A DNA stretch of 64,000 bases from Dugong dugon (GCA_030035585.1 CM057466.1:59527233-59591232); one strand, 5' to 3'; positions 46,601 through 57,560 are shown, numbered from the stretch's first letter. The notes: generated by a model not told the origin, from the letters alone. Numbers and translations are program-made.

Positions 46601-46910
46601 AGCAACAATGCACAAACCCCAGGAGAAAAACTAGATTACTGGGGGCTCCTAAAAATCAAACACTTCTGCTCATCAAAAGACTTCACCAAAAAGAGTAAAA
46701 AGACAACCTATAGACCGGGAAACATTTTGGGCTATGACAAATCTGATTGGTGTCTAATCTCTAAAATCTACAAGATACTGCAAAACCTCAACAACAAAAA
46801 GACAAACAACCCAATTAAAAAAAGGGCAAAGGATATGAACAGGCACTTCGCCAAAGAAGACATTCAGGCAGCTAAAAGACACATGAGGAAATTCTCATGA
46901 TTATTAGCCA
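43640..46910 (+). pseudogene. L1 B ORF2 (endonuclease-reverse transcriptase), broken
   Basis: Endonuclease pieces at about 43670-44336 contain CCLQETHLRLKD and HILAHKESLNKLQ. RT pieces lie at 44489-44887, 45310-45501 and 45570-45854 ([12 protein letters not shown]). The catalytic block reads LSADDMILY (about 45708-45734), a Phe-to-Ser change in the usual FADD. The C-terminal pieces are at 46050-46900. Several stops and frameshifts are present. Confidence 0.88.
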
Positions 46911-48380
46911 TTAGAGAAATGCAAATAAAAACTACAATGAGATACCATCTCATCCCAACAAGGCTAGCCTTAATCCAAAAAACACAAAATAAATGTTGGA
47001 GAGGTTGTGGAGAGACTGGAAAACTTATACACTGTTGATGGGAATGTAAAATGGTACAATCACTTTGGAAATCGATTTGGTGCTTCCTTAAAAAGCTAGA
47101 AATAGAAGTACCATACGATCCAGCAATCCCACTCCCTGGAATATATCCTAGATAAATAAGAGCCATCCCATGAATAGATATATGCACACCCATGTTCACT
47201 GCAGTACTGCTACAATAGCAAAAGATGGAAACAACCTAGTCGCCCATCAACAGACAAATGGATAAACAAAGTATGGTATATTCACACAATGGAATACTAT
47301 GCAATGATAAAGAACAACGATGAATCTGTGAAACATAACATGAAGGAATCAGGAAGGCGTTACACTGAATGAATTCAGTCAGTCACAAATGGACAAATAT
47401 TGTATAAGACCACTATTATAAGAACTCAAAAAAAGATTTAAACACAGAAGAAAACATTCTTTGATGGTTACAAGGGTGGGGAGGAAGGGAGAGGGGTATT
47501 CACTAACTAGATAGTAGATAAGAATCATCTTAGGCGAAGGGAAGGACAGCATACACTACAGGGGAAGTCAGCACAACTGGACTAAACCAAAGCTAAGAAG
47601 TTTCCTGAATACAACCAAACACTTCAAGGGACAGAGTAGCAGGGGCAGGGGTCTGGGGACCATGCTTTCAGAGGACATCTAGGTCCACTGGTAAAGCAAA
47701 GTTTATTAAGACTATGTTCTGCATCCTACTCTGGTGTTGTCTGGGGTCTTAAAAGCTAACAAGCAGCCATCTAAGATGCATCAACTGGAGTAAAGGAGAA
47801 TGAAGAACACCAAAGTCACAAGGAAGGCATTAGCCCAAGAGACAGAAAGGGCCATATAAACCAGGGACTCCATCAGCCTGAGACCAGAAGAACTAGATGG
47901 TGCCCACCTACCACCAATGACCGCCCTGACAGGGAACACAACACAGAGTCCTTGATAGAGCAGGATAAAAATTGGGTACAGACCTCAAACTCAAAGACCA
48001 GACTTAATGGTCTGAGACTGGAGGAACCCCAGAAAGTATGGCCCTCAGACTCCGTCAATCCAGAACTAAAACCACACATGAGGCCAACTCTTCAGACAAA
48101 GATTAGACTGGACTATGGGACATAAAATGATACTCGTGAAGAGTGTGCTTCTTAGCTCAAGTAGATACATAAGACTAAATGGGCAGCTCCTGTCTGGAGG
48201 TGAGATGAGAAGGCAGAGAGGGTCAGAAGCTGGTTGAATGGTCATGGGAAATCAGGGGTGTAAAGGATGAGTGTGCTGTCACAGTGTAAGGGGAGCAATT
48301 AGTGTCATATAACAATGTATGTATAAATTTTTGTATGGGAGACTAACTTGAATTGTAAACTTTCACTTAAAGTACAAGAA

Positions 48381-48724
48381 CAAATTGTACAAGAAAATGA
48401 AACGATAAACATTTAGCTGAGGGCCTACCACATTCCAGGCATTTTCTAAACTCTGATGACACATTAATGAATAAAACTAGGCCTCAAACTAGGAGAACTC
48501 ATAAACGTTGTTGGGAAGACATGCATACAAATTACTATCCGCATTTCTGGGGAGATCTTAGACTTGCCTCTCCATCCCCAATCTCTCCTTTAAAAACCCT
48601 CATGGACCTTATACTTGTCACCACATGTCAGTCTGTAGGTATTCATGCAGTCATTTCTTTGGCTGCCCCTAGACTGGACTGTAAACCTGAATAGAAGGAG
48701 GATCCCATGTCTACGACTGTTGCT
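48381..48724 (-). mobile_element. L2 3'-end fragment and flanking intron
   Basis: About 48408-48480 read on minus resembles the last part of L2 (GGCCTACCACATTCCAGGC on plus). The 48560-48690 section may be another L2 piece in plus orientation. The assignment is by eye. Confidence 0.5.
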
Positions 48725-48915
48725 GTTTTTAGCTGCCATCAAGTCGATTCTGACTCATGGTGACCCCATGTGTGCAGAGTAAAACTGCTCCATAGGGTTT
48801 TCCAAGTTGTGATCTTTCAGAAGCAGACCACGGTACCTATATTCAGTCACTTCTGGGTGGGTTTGAACCACCAACCTTCCAGCTAGTAGTCAAGTGCTTA
48901 ACCATACTAACTAGC
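48725..48915 (-). repeat. AfroSINE (second subfamily)
   Basis: The tail CATCAAGTCGATTCTGACTCATG is at the left. The middle block with GATCTTTCAGAAGCAGACC and the head with CAAGTGCTTAACC at the right match the subfamily of the element at 26385. Confidence 0.88.
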
Positions 48916-49817
48916 AAGCTTCCTGGAACACAGCAGGCAACCAAATATTATTAACTAACAGAATGAATGAATGTATCAATGGGTGTGGACTCAGTGCTTT
49001 GGAAACAAAGCAATCAAGTCTACCTATAAGGTCTTATATGCCACAGAAATAAATTAAAATCATACCAAGGGGAAACGTTTTAAAAATACACACTCCAGAA
49101 TAATTTAGTATTGTAACTAGTTTCTTTAATTCAATGCACTGTTTATAAATAAACTCTTTAATTTCTATAATTAAAGTTTAGAAAAAACACAACAGAATAG
49201 AATCCAAACTCACATGCTGAGCAGATTTTTTTTTTTTAATTCCTTCAAATCATGAGGGCTTATTACAGAAAAGCACTTTGTCTCTGACCTTTAAGCCAAA
49301 AAGAAAAAGACAAGCAATCCCTTGCTGCAGCTGGCCAAGATGGAGCCGAGCCATATTTATCAGCACACATAGTATTCTGCATGATCACTTTGTGGATGGT
49401 TTTCAGTGGCTCTTTTCAAATTAATGAATTCCAAGCTCCATTTCTAGAGTTTGTTAATGAGATTTTAGATGCCAAGAGAATGTTTTCAAGGAAATGACTA
49501 GGGGGAAAAAAAATTTTTGAGCTTCAAAATATAGGAGACTAGAGGCCATTTTTGCCTTCTGTCTTCTGTCTTCCAAGGTCCACCAGAGGGAAAGGTAGGC
49601 CTCTAATTCTAAACTATTTCTGAGGAAACAAGTTTATATCTTGTGGTTTTTTTAAAAAACGCTAAATTACTAATGAAACTGGTGCATATACTTGACGATC
49701 CATGCCACTAAATCCTCGCTTAATACACTGGTAAGTTTTGTGGCCCCGACAATTCTGCCATCTTGGCAGAGACACTAAAACTTGTAGCTTAAAGGGCAAT
49801 CATAACTTGTTAAATTT
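48916..49817. other. Intron 1, unique sequence (possible conserved element)
   Basis: No repeat is recognised. Segment 49310-49500 contains CTGCAGCTGGCCAAGATGG, AATTAATGAATTCC and GTTTGTTAATGAG, and lacks the decay typical of repeats. It is a candidate conserved non-coding element only. Confidence 0.35.
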
Positions 49818-50020
49818 GGTTGTTGTTGTTGTGAGCTGCCATTAAGTCGATTCCAACTCATGGTGACCCCATATGTGCAGAGTAGAACTGCTCCACAGGG
49901 TTGTCAAGGCTGTGACCTTTCAGAACCAGATTGTCAAGCCTATCTTCTGAGGCGCCTCTGCATAGGATCGAATTGCCAACCCTTCTGCTAGCAGTCGAAT
50001 GCTTAAACATCTGTGCCACT
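49818..50020 (-). repeat. AfroSINE (second subfamily), first member of a pair
   Basis: The tail with GTTGTTGTTGTTG is at the left, CATTAAGTCGATTCCAACTCATG follows, and the head GTGGCACAGATG at the right lacks the first few bases (GAGTCCCTG-type). It directly abuts the next SINE. Confidence 0.9.
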
Positions 50021-50184
50021 TAAAACCAAACCAAACCTGTGCTGTTGAGTTGATTCTGACTCATAGTAATCCTAAAGGACAGAGCAGAACTGCCCCATAG
50101 GGTTTCAGTGAGTCCCTGGTGGATCTGAACCTTCAACCTTTTCGTTAGCAGCCGTAGCTCTTAACCACTACGCCATCAGTTTCC
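50021..50184 (-). repeat. AfroSINE (short form), second member of a pair
   Basis: The tail AAAACCAAACCAAACC begins at the boundary and the head ends at 50184. The pair together is flanked by AAATTTGGTT (49812-49821 and 50185-50194). Confidence 0.9.
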
Positions 50185-50332
50185 AAATTTGGTTAGGAGT
50201 CTATTATTTCATAATTTGAACTGCCAGTTTTCTTTACAACTATAGCTTAATTTCTCCAGAATCAAAGTAGAAAATTCCTAGAGAAATCAGAGACAATAAA
50301 GTTCAACAGTCAGAACGAATCCATCTCTAAAC

Positions 50333-50564
50333 CAAAAAAAAAAAAAAAAAAAAAAAAAAACCCACCAAACTCACTGCAGTTGAGTCGATTCCAACTTATA
50401 GTGACTCTATAGGACAGAGTAGAACTGCACCATGGGGTTTCTAAGGCTGTAGTGTTATGGAAGCTGACTGTCACATCTTTCTCCTGTGGAGCGGCTCGTG
50501 GGTTTGAAATGCTGACTTTTCAGTTAGCAACCAAGCACTTAACCACTGCACTACCAGGGCCCCT
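50333..50564 (-). repeat. AfroSINE (long form) with long A-run
   Basis: The A-run at about 50333-50360 precedes the tail; the long-form block CTGTCACATCTTTCTCC and a head ending CCAGGGCCCC follow. A short CTAAAC repeat flanks it. Confidence 0.9.
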
Positions 50565-52979
50565 AAACTAACTGTAGGTTGCTATAAATTGTATCTGCTT
50601 CAAACAACCAAGAACTAACCCTTAAATGCACCCCTGATTGGAATTTCAACTTGATAGATTCTGAAAACTATTAACTACTGTTTCAAAAGAGGTTGGATAT
50701 GTACAATCGAAGGGCACAGAAAGCCACAAACTAGATAAATCAAGTTTCAGATAATAAAAAACTAACAAAGAGCTCAATTAAATGTCACCTTTTAATAAAA
50801 TTCATTAACTTTTAGACAAAATGCCTTTAAATTTTTTGATTATTTCACGTTTGAAAATTATCTTCCAAACTGAATTAAACTCATGTATAATAATACTCAC
50901 CAGTTATACATCATATACCCAGGAGTTTTTCTTTAAATGAAACTTTAGACAACAAAGTGAAAACATGTGGTTACTGTCCACTGTCACATGATAGGAAAAT
51001 GTACAGTTAAGGACTGCTTTCACTAGATCGTAATTTCCTATTTTCAGGCTGATGAATAAAACAACTCAGATAAAGTGAGTGACTCAGTGTATCTGCTTAC
51101 AAACAGTACTAAACTATTTCTTATACTTGTGCACCTTACACAGTGCCTTAATAGTGACAGCAGTGATGAAATATTGATGGGAGAGATCAGGTAAGTGAGG
51201 AAAATCCCAACATTTCTATCAACCAAGAACATCACATAAGATATTTATACGACACCATGATCATTAATTAATATATATTGTACAGAGTGCATGACAGTTC
51301 TTTTCTCACATTTCATTAATGAATTCTGGTGAGATGGGTATAAGCTGATCCCTACACTGGTAACACCTGTCCTCTTTCTAGAGCTGCAAAGAATTTATTA
51401 AGTCATCAGTAAGGTTCTGATAGTCATCCGGCCTGGCTTGAAAGAACGGACAAGGTTCTGAAACATTTCAAAATCTCATATGCACTTATTACCTTATTTT
51501 CTCCTCTGTATGTTATTAGACTGCATTTCTACTTTCTACTACTTTTCTCTGTGAATACAGATAATGTACAAATGCTCAGCTTGTAGTAATGTCCAGAGGT
51601 AAGAATTGCCACAACGGAGTTTCAACTTAAAAATACTATGATCAAATTTAAAGGGATCTCAAAGTAAAATAAAGCCATAAAGAAAAAAATTCTAATTTAC
51701 TCAATAGAATATTGCACCATCTTATCACTAAAAAGAGACTGGCTGTTGTCGTCAACCTCGTCTGTGATTCTAAAACTGTATCATTTTCCTTTATTTCGGG
51801 GAAAGGGAGGGGGTGGAGTGTTTTTATAGAAATAATACCTAGCCGCTCTGAATCACAGGTGTATGTACTGCTCAAATCATACCTGCAAGAACGAGGGCCC
51901 TCAAGAGACAAGAATTAGAGGCCAAACCACAAGTTTCTGCTGATTCACTATGAGATGATATTTAGTAAATGTCATCTGATAAGTGACCTTCACAAAACCT
52001 TACACTGACATGCAACTGCTTCAAATAAGCCACCTCAACTTGTAGCAATTACTCCTATTTTGATGACCAGTTGCTCAATTGCTATGGGGGAGTTGCTCTG
52101 CCTGGGAGAAATGAAAAAGGTTATTAGTTAACTTTAAAAAAGAATGTTCCTGGTAGTCTTCTCCCCTTCTTTCAATAGACTGTAGATACAGCCCATCTAG
52201 TTATTTAGAATTAGGGGATGAAAAGAGGGTGGATTTTGCAACTATTCAATAATTAATACAAAGATCTTTAAAATTTCAGTTTGGAGATTCAGAATTTATA
52301 CCAACAACAGCTGCAAATAATCAATGTAACCGGGTTAGAATGTGAAAACTGCCAGCCCATCAAACAAATCAAAGTATTTTCCAAATGCTGAGTAGAGGTG
52401 AGTACATTCATAACTCTATATCCAGAATGTATTACTATAGTGCAAAGACTAGGGGACAACAAGTTTCAGGGAAAATTCATCACGGATTTTAACGCTAATT
52501 TAATTTATATGTCAACTATCCACAAGTCTACGAGCTAAATTTGCAACATTCAAGCACCCTTGTTCAAGTTAACATCACGCCGCCAACGATTCAATTTCAC
52601 AATATTTCTGCATAAAGTGACAACTGTGACAGCTAAAAACTAATATTAACCACATCAGGATAACCCTTTTCAACGCTTCCTGCCAATCCACAGGGCAGCT
52701 GCGATTTTTCAGGCTGTCTCTGAATCCCCATTCAATATTCACGTTTGAATTGACGACGCGGTGCATTGTAAAAATAGTCACATGAACAACGCGTGACTTC
52801 CATTGTGAAACAGTCCTCCTTATGTTACTAGTAAACTAAAGTTACGGTGCACATACGAAAGAACCTAGAAAGCACCCAGCTGATGGCTTCGTAGGGAATG
52901 CAAGTGGCACCAGTATGAAATCGTAGCACCTCGACCGGAAACGCAAAAATGCTAACATCCTTCTTCTTCTAACTAAATT
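50565..52979. other. Intron 1, 5' end, nothing recognised
   Basis: A/T-rich, apparently unique intron immediately downstream of the promoter in gene orientation. Short open stretches (51044-51235, 51648-51911, 52575-52781 on minus) show no family resemblance. No second coding exon is visible. Confidence 0.5.
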
Positions 52980-53640
52980 CCTGCAGCTCTGGTGATAGCC
53001 AAGGGCCGCAGGGAAGCGAAAGAAGCTCGGCTGCGAGCCCAGCATCTTTGCGCCACAACCCTAACCATCATCAGACTCCCACGAGACAAGCGCCCACCAC
53101 CCTCCAAGCGCGGAAAGGCCTCCACCCCAGGACCTCGCTCGCCCTCACTCCGGGCAACAGCAGAGGCAAGAAACCGACCTACGGGGTCACTGAGGCTCCC
53201 AGAGCTCCGGGGGCGGGGCCACGGCTTCAGGACGGCCTGTCACCCACGCTGGTTCGCACGCCCGCCGACCCTCGGCCTCTGCGCAAGGGCGGCCTCCAGG
53301 GTTCCCGCGCCGGAAACCGGGCGGAGCGCGAGGCAGTGGGCGCCGCTCCGCAAGGTGGCACCGCCCCTCTCCGCAGCCGTCCCGCCGAACGCGCGCCCGG
53401 ACCGTCGGCGCCGGGCCCGGCACGTGACCAGCGCGCGGGCTCCCGCCCCCAGCCAAGACCTGACGGGCCGCAACCCCCTCTGCCGGTTCCCTGCTCTGCG
53501 TCTGGCCGCCGGGAGGGCGGGGCCTTTGCGCCCCTCCCACAGCACCCCAAGGCTACAGAAGGGGCAGACCCCACCCCGAGAACAGTGAGGAGCTGCTTAT
53601 GGCGGGAAGAGGACACACCCCACCCCCTCCACCAGCCAAA
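52980..53640 (-). promoter_or_regulatory. OSBPL1A: CpG island: OSBPL1A promoter and probable non-coding exon 1
   Basis: A sharply bounded GC- and CpG-rich block in an A/T-rich neighbourhood, upstream of the start-codon exon of OSBPL1A. GC boxes GGGGGCGGGGCC (53209-53220) and GGGCGGGGCC (53515-53524) are typical Sp1 sites, and an E-box CACGTGAC lies at 53421-53428. No TATA box is evident, as usual for CpG-island promoters. Because exon 2 holds only two leader bases, an upstream non-coding exon is required and this is the only strong candidate. Its donor cannot be fixed: GTGAGG near 53140-53150 (minus) and GTGACA near 53238-53243 (minus) are possibilities. Confidence 0.75.
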
Positions 53641-54168
53641 GCAAAATAGAAAGTACTGAGTTAATGCCCTGGAAATTTGTTATTAAACAAATAAAGCATC
53701 CAGTTGCCGAGTTTTGTTTGTTTTGCTTTGGTTGGGACTTGACCCAAGCGAACTTAAATTAGCAGTGTAAATTAGCAACACCCTTTTTTTCCTCACGTGT
53801 CACAGGATGGCCTTAAAATGCCATATAGGTGTTAACTGTTCCAAGATAGATAGAAGTAAGGGATGCATAAAGAGATGAGGGAAAATTTCCTTCACTTCCT
53901 GCCCCCATCAAGTCTTTCCTAGAGGGGACCCCTCTTCAGACTTGTAGCACAAGCAGTCTAGAGACACAGGCATTAGCACATATTCTATAACGTGTAGGTT
54001 AAAATCTAGTACGATTACTTCGTTTAAAAAACAAAAAAGATATGCGTAACTTAAAAAGACAAAATCACGAGCATACGAACTTTTTTCTACTTTCCGGATT
54101 TTATTTAATGAACATGTTCTTTTGTATTAAAACACTAGTAAGTAGGTTTCATTCTTAACGGGGCTGTA
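53641..54168. other. Upstream flank, nothing recognised
   Basis: A/T-rich, apparently unique sequence beyond the CpG island. Confidence 0.5.
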
Positions 54169-54252
54169 TTGTTGTTGATAGGTGCCCTTGAGGAGGTTCC
54201 GACTCATAGCGACCCCATGTACAACAGAACAAAACACTGCCCGGTCCTACTG
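54169..54252 (-). repeat. RTE LINE 3'-end fragment
   Basis: TTGTTGTTGATAGGTGCCC, then CCGACTCATAGCGACCCC and AAAACACTGCCCGGTCCT, match the 3' end of the RTE element at 929, so this is a severely 5'-truncated RTE copy. Confidence 0.75.
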
Positions 54253-54874
54253 TCGTTTTATTAAATTCAATCTAGAAACATGTATTAAGAACTATGCCTG
54301 TTGGTCACTGTGCTACATGTGATATATCCTGTGACATGTATCACATTTTTCCATATTTTAAAACGATGTCTGTGGACAACACAAGCAGCCCTGCTTGTGT
54401 ATCCCAGGCTAACATCATCTTTTATTAAAAAAAAACAGGCAATTGACTAGCACAAGTCAACTGCAAAATGTGTAGTAATTAAGGCAATTACATTTACGTC
54501 GCATTGTCTAAGGATACTGAATCATCTCTGCAGCCAATATAAAAATTGACTATTTGAAATAATTTCCAACATGATTCCACAAAAACCTCCATTCTCAGTA
54601 TCATGATTTAACTGGCAAAATTCATGACTTTCACCTTGCAACTCCCTTCTTGAGTTTATAAAAGAAAACTAGCCAATGGGAGGATGAAATATTAATCATT
54701 AAGGTTACTAATTAGAGAAATTCCAATCTTGGATTACTAATTGTACTATATTTTTACAGGAATCTCTTTGATATTTACATAAAGAGTCTTTAGGAAATGA
54801 TATTTCCTTGACCTTTGTCTTATTGACAAGAACAGGTAAAAACGATAGTGTAAGAGTTCATTATTCAAGAGCAT
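54253..54874. other. Upstream flank, nothing recognised
   Basis: A/T-rich sequence with no family resemblance seen. Confidence 0.5.
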
Positions 54875-55058
54875 CACTGTCCAATGGAACTTCCTGCAAT
54901 GATGGAAATGGTCTGTAATTGTCCAGTACAGTAGCCTAGCCATGTGGCTACCGAAAACTAGAAATGCGGCTGGTGAGAATTAAATTTTAAATTTTATTTA
55001 ATTTTAATAGATTTAAATAGTCACCTGTGGATAGAAGCTGCTATACTGGACAGTACAG
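54875..55058. mobile_element. Non-autonomous hAT DNA transposon (MER5-like)
   Basis: The ends CACTGTCCAAT and ACTGGACAGTACAG form imperfect terminal inverted repeats. The interior has GCCATGTGGCTACCG and TTTAAATTTTATTTAATTTTAA, typical of the MER5/Charlie group. No transposase is present. Confidence 0.75.
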
Positions 55059-56861
55059 CTCTAGAATAACAAAGCAATCACTCCATTGTCCCCAGTCATG
55101 ACATACTCTATTTTGAGAAACACTTGGCAGAAATAGAACCACTGGAACAAATTAATAAACATTTCCCTCCACACTCCTTTCTGAGCTTATGAACAGTTTG
55201 ATATTTTAATTTTACAAACGGAGCAGTAAGTTAAACTCATTATCTCATCCTGGTCTATAGTGTATATAAGTCAGAAAAGAAATGGCAAGCTCTAGATGGA
55301 TGGAAAAGGGACTTGGGAGTAACTAACATTTCACCTTGCCATTCCCATTCCTACCTGACCAAAATTAAAAAGTTAACCATGGTAACTTTAGACCAGGTTG
55401 CCCTTCACCATTATTGCCTGTTGCCTGGTTCAGACTGAATAAGCCTGGAAACCTTTTTTTTTTTTTTTCTCTTCCCTTCAGTTGTTTCAGGAACCTTAGG
55501 TACCCACAACTGTCTACCACTATTTCCCGGCCCACAGCTCAATGACTCCCTCTCAGAACACGATTCCCTCCAGATCACGGTACCTGATGTTTTGCGTTCC
55601 TGGGGTTTTATCTTAAACCTGAAACACCCCAGAATGCACTGCGGGCGTTGCATGTTGTAAAAATACGCCCCCGGTGCCAGTATGGCTTTGAAGTGCTGCA
55701 AGAGCACACTAAAGGCTTGCTAAGTCTTACTAAAAGGAAGATTTTATGGACTAAGACTTTGGGAAGGGCTTTGGGTAATTACCCTCTGGAATGCTGAAAA
55801 AAGTAGGTCAGATGTCACCAGGCAAATCCAGATAAATTGTTGAGTTGGAGGAAGTTAACCATCCCTTTAAGCTACATATTAAGCATTTTGTAGCTATTAT
55901 TGACTACAGAACATCAAAGCTATGAGGTCATTATTGTTTCTCTCTTAAAAGCTGACTAATTTTTGTCATTTGTGCCATTACACTCAGTTAATACCAGAAG
56001 TATGTGATTTGGTACATTTTCAGGTATTAAATTATTTTCATCAAAACTAATTTTGTGCCTGTTCCTCTTTTCCTAGGGGTGTGACACACAGATGTCTAAG
56101 CAACTGCCTTCCACTAATGTTTAGTTTTGCGGAGTCTGCACACAAAAAGTTTAGAAAGGACCCCATATCTGTAGGGTTTCTTGTTTGCAAGCATCAAGCA
56201 CTGACACTGGCAAATTTAAACAAATAGGAAACATATATCATAAGTATATCAAACAGATAAAAATCTGGCTTGGAAAGCGCAGGACCAGCACATTTCCCAG
56301 GATCTGGGTAAGAGAAGACAGATTACAATTTCTCCAGAGTACTGCTGCTGGGTAAGAATACGTTCCAATTATTGTTTTCCTATCCTTTTTCTTCATAAGA
56401 GGCAAAGTTGAGAGACAGAGTCTTGTTGATTTGTAGAGCAGGGCACCTTGGCTAATAAGACTAATTTTCATAGGAAAAGTAACCCTCCCTCCCCACACTC
56501 ACATGAAATGCTGGTTCAGTATTATTACCAGAAGGAGGAGGAATGGGTAGTGGGCAGTCACAATTACAAAAATGCCCATTACTACTTCTTACCCTTTGTT
56601 GCTTATTAATCAAACCCTTTTATAGCTTTTCCCCTTAAGGTCTGGTCTCCTTGGGAATTTTTCCAGCTCTAACTTTAGCACTGAAACTCTATTCATAATG
56701 AATATACTCTGTTTTTCCATCCATAATTTTCTGGTCAAGCAATATGCCTGATACTTACACTATCTCTTCTTGGAAGTTTCAGAAAATCTGCCCTGCCCGG
56801 AGCCCCCTCACAAAGGTTTCTTTATTCAGGTAGTAGACCTAGCAACATGCTCCCATAAAGA
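55059..56861. other. Upstream flank, mostly unrecognised, with a ZNF143-type motif
   Basis: Mostly unique sequence. The block 55550-55700 is locally CpG-richer and contains the motif listed separately. Open stretches of 98 and 86 codons on minus (55411-55707, 56238-56498) have no family resemblance. Confidence 0.45.
55627..55644 (+). promoter_or_regulatory. ZNF143/Staf-type binding motif
   Basis: CCCCAGAATGCACTGCGG agrees with the CCCANAATGCAYTGCG core bound by ZNF143 (Staf), a factor of promoters and chromatin-loop anchors. Occupancy is inferred, not shown. Confidence 0.55.
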
Positions 56862-56865
56862 TTAC

Positions 56866-57059
56866 CTACTGCCCTTGAGTCAGTTCTGACTCATCGTGAC
56901 ACTATAGGACAGAGTAGAACGGCCCCATACAGTTTCCAAGGCTGTAAACCTTTACAACTCAGACTGCCACATCTTTCTCCTCTGGAGCGGCTGGTGGGTT
57001 CAAACTGCCAACCTTTTGGTTAGCAGCCAAGTGCTTAACCATTGCGCCACCTGAGCTCC
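56866..57059 (-). repeat. AfroSINE (long form)
   Basis: The tail is at the left, the long-form CTGCCACATCTTTCTCC block is in the middle and the head GAGCTCAGGTGGCGCAATGG (minus) at the right. AAGATTAC at 56858-56865 and 57068-57075 looks like the target duplication, leaving about eight unexplained bases next to the head. Confidence 0.9.
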
Positions 57060-57075
57060 TTCCCTTGAAGATTAC

Positions 57076-57168
57076 AGCCTAGAGAATCCTACGGGGGTAG
57101 TTATAGTCTGTCATATGGGGTCACTATGAGTCAAAATCGACTCAACAGCACACAACAACAACAACATA
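57076..57168 (+). repeat. AfroSINE 3' fragment
   Basis: AGAATCCTACGGGGGTAG, TGGGGTCACTATGAGTC and ACAACAACAACA correspond to the 3' half of the element in plus orientation, opposite to its neighbour. Confidence 0.85.
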
Positions 57169-57177
57169 GTATACTAT

Positions 57178-57394
57178 AAAAAACCAAAAACCAAACTGCT
57201 GTCAAGCAGATTCTGATTCACGGCAACCCCACATATGTCAGAGTGGAACTGTGCTTCACAGGGTTTTCAGGGCTGATTTCTCAAAAGTAGATCGCTAGAC
57301 CTGTCTTCTGCAGCGTCTCTGGGTAGACCTGAACCTCCAACCTTTCAGTTGGCAGTCAAGCACATTAACAGTTTGCACCATCCAAGGACTCCAT
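57178..57394 (-). repeat. AfroSINE (second subfamily) with target duplication
   Basis: Flanked by GTATACTAT at 57169-57177 and 57395-57403. The middle block with GTCTTCTGCAGCGTCTCTGGG marks the second subfamily. Confidence 0.92.
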
Positions 57395-57403
57395 GTATAC
57401 TAT

Positions 57404-57560
57404 CAAACCAAAAATCAAACCTACTGCCATCAAGTCGATTCCGACTCATAGGGATCCTACAGAACAGAGTAGAATTGCCCCACAGGATTTCTAAGAAGTG
57501 GCTGGTGGATTCGAACTGCTGACCTCTTGGTTAGCAGCCAAGCTCTTAACCACTACGCCC
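57404..57560 (-). repeat. AfroSINE (short form)
   Basis: The tail AACCAAAAATCAAACC is at the left, GTCGATTCCGACTCATAG follows, and the head at the right ends in CACTACGCC. It lies head-to-tail with the preceding SINE. Confidence 0.9.

Larger units (their letters stand above)
42946..48380 (+). mobile_element. LINE-1 B, right half (ORF1 end, ORF2, 3'UTR)
   Basis: It resumes exactly where ORF1 was cut at 34552, then carries ORF2 (about 43640-46910) and a 3'UTR to 48380. Its 3'UTR is related to, but different from, that of L1 C and lacks the duplicated terminal block. Confidence 0.92.
15863..53640 (-). other. OSBPL1A: OSBPL1A gene, 5' portion (promoter to exon 4)
   Basis: This is the 5' part of the gene for ORP1L, the long oxysterol-binding-protein-related protein 1. 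Family knowledge: ORP1L sits on late endosomes and lysosomes, binds RAB7 through its N-terminal ankyrin region, senses cholesterol through a C-terminal ORD domain, and controls endosome positioning and ER contact. Only the ankyrin start is encoded here; the PH, FFAT and ORD parts lie off the left edge. Order on minus: CpG island with probable exon 1, intron 1 of about 29 kb, exon 2 with ATG, intron 2 of about 7 kb, exon 3, a short intron of 889 bp, exon 4. Most L1s in the introns are antisense to the gene. Confidence 0.93.

Noticed and set aside
53048-53659. Open frames of about 200 codons on plus (52992-53588, 53048-53659) and 100-130 codons on minus in the CpG island
   Set aside because: Stops are rare in GC-rich DNA. 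Frames on both strands overlap fully, the translations are low-complexity Pro/Arg/Ala, and the site is the promoter of OSBPL1A.
55411-55707. 98-codon minus-strand open frame near the ZNF143-type motif
   Set aside because: No family resemblance. The lysine run comes from a poly(T) tract and there is no supporting exon structure. It could be revisited with transcript data.
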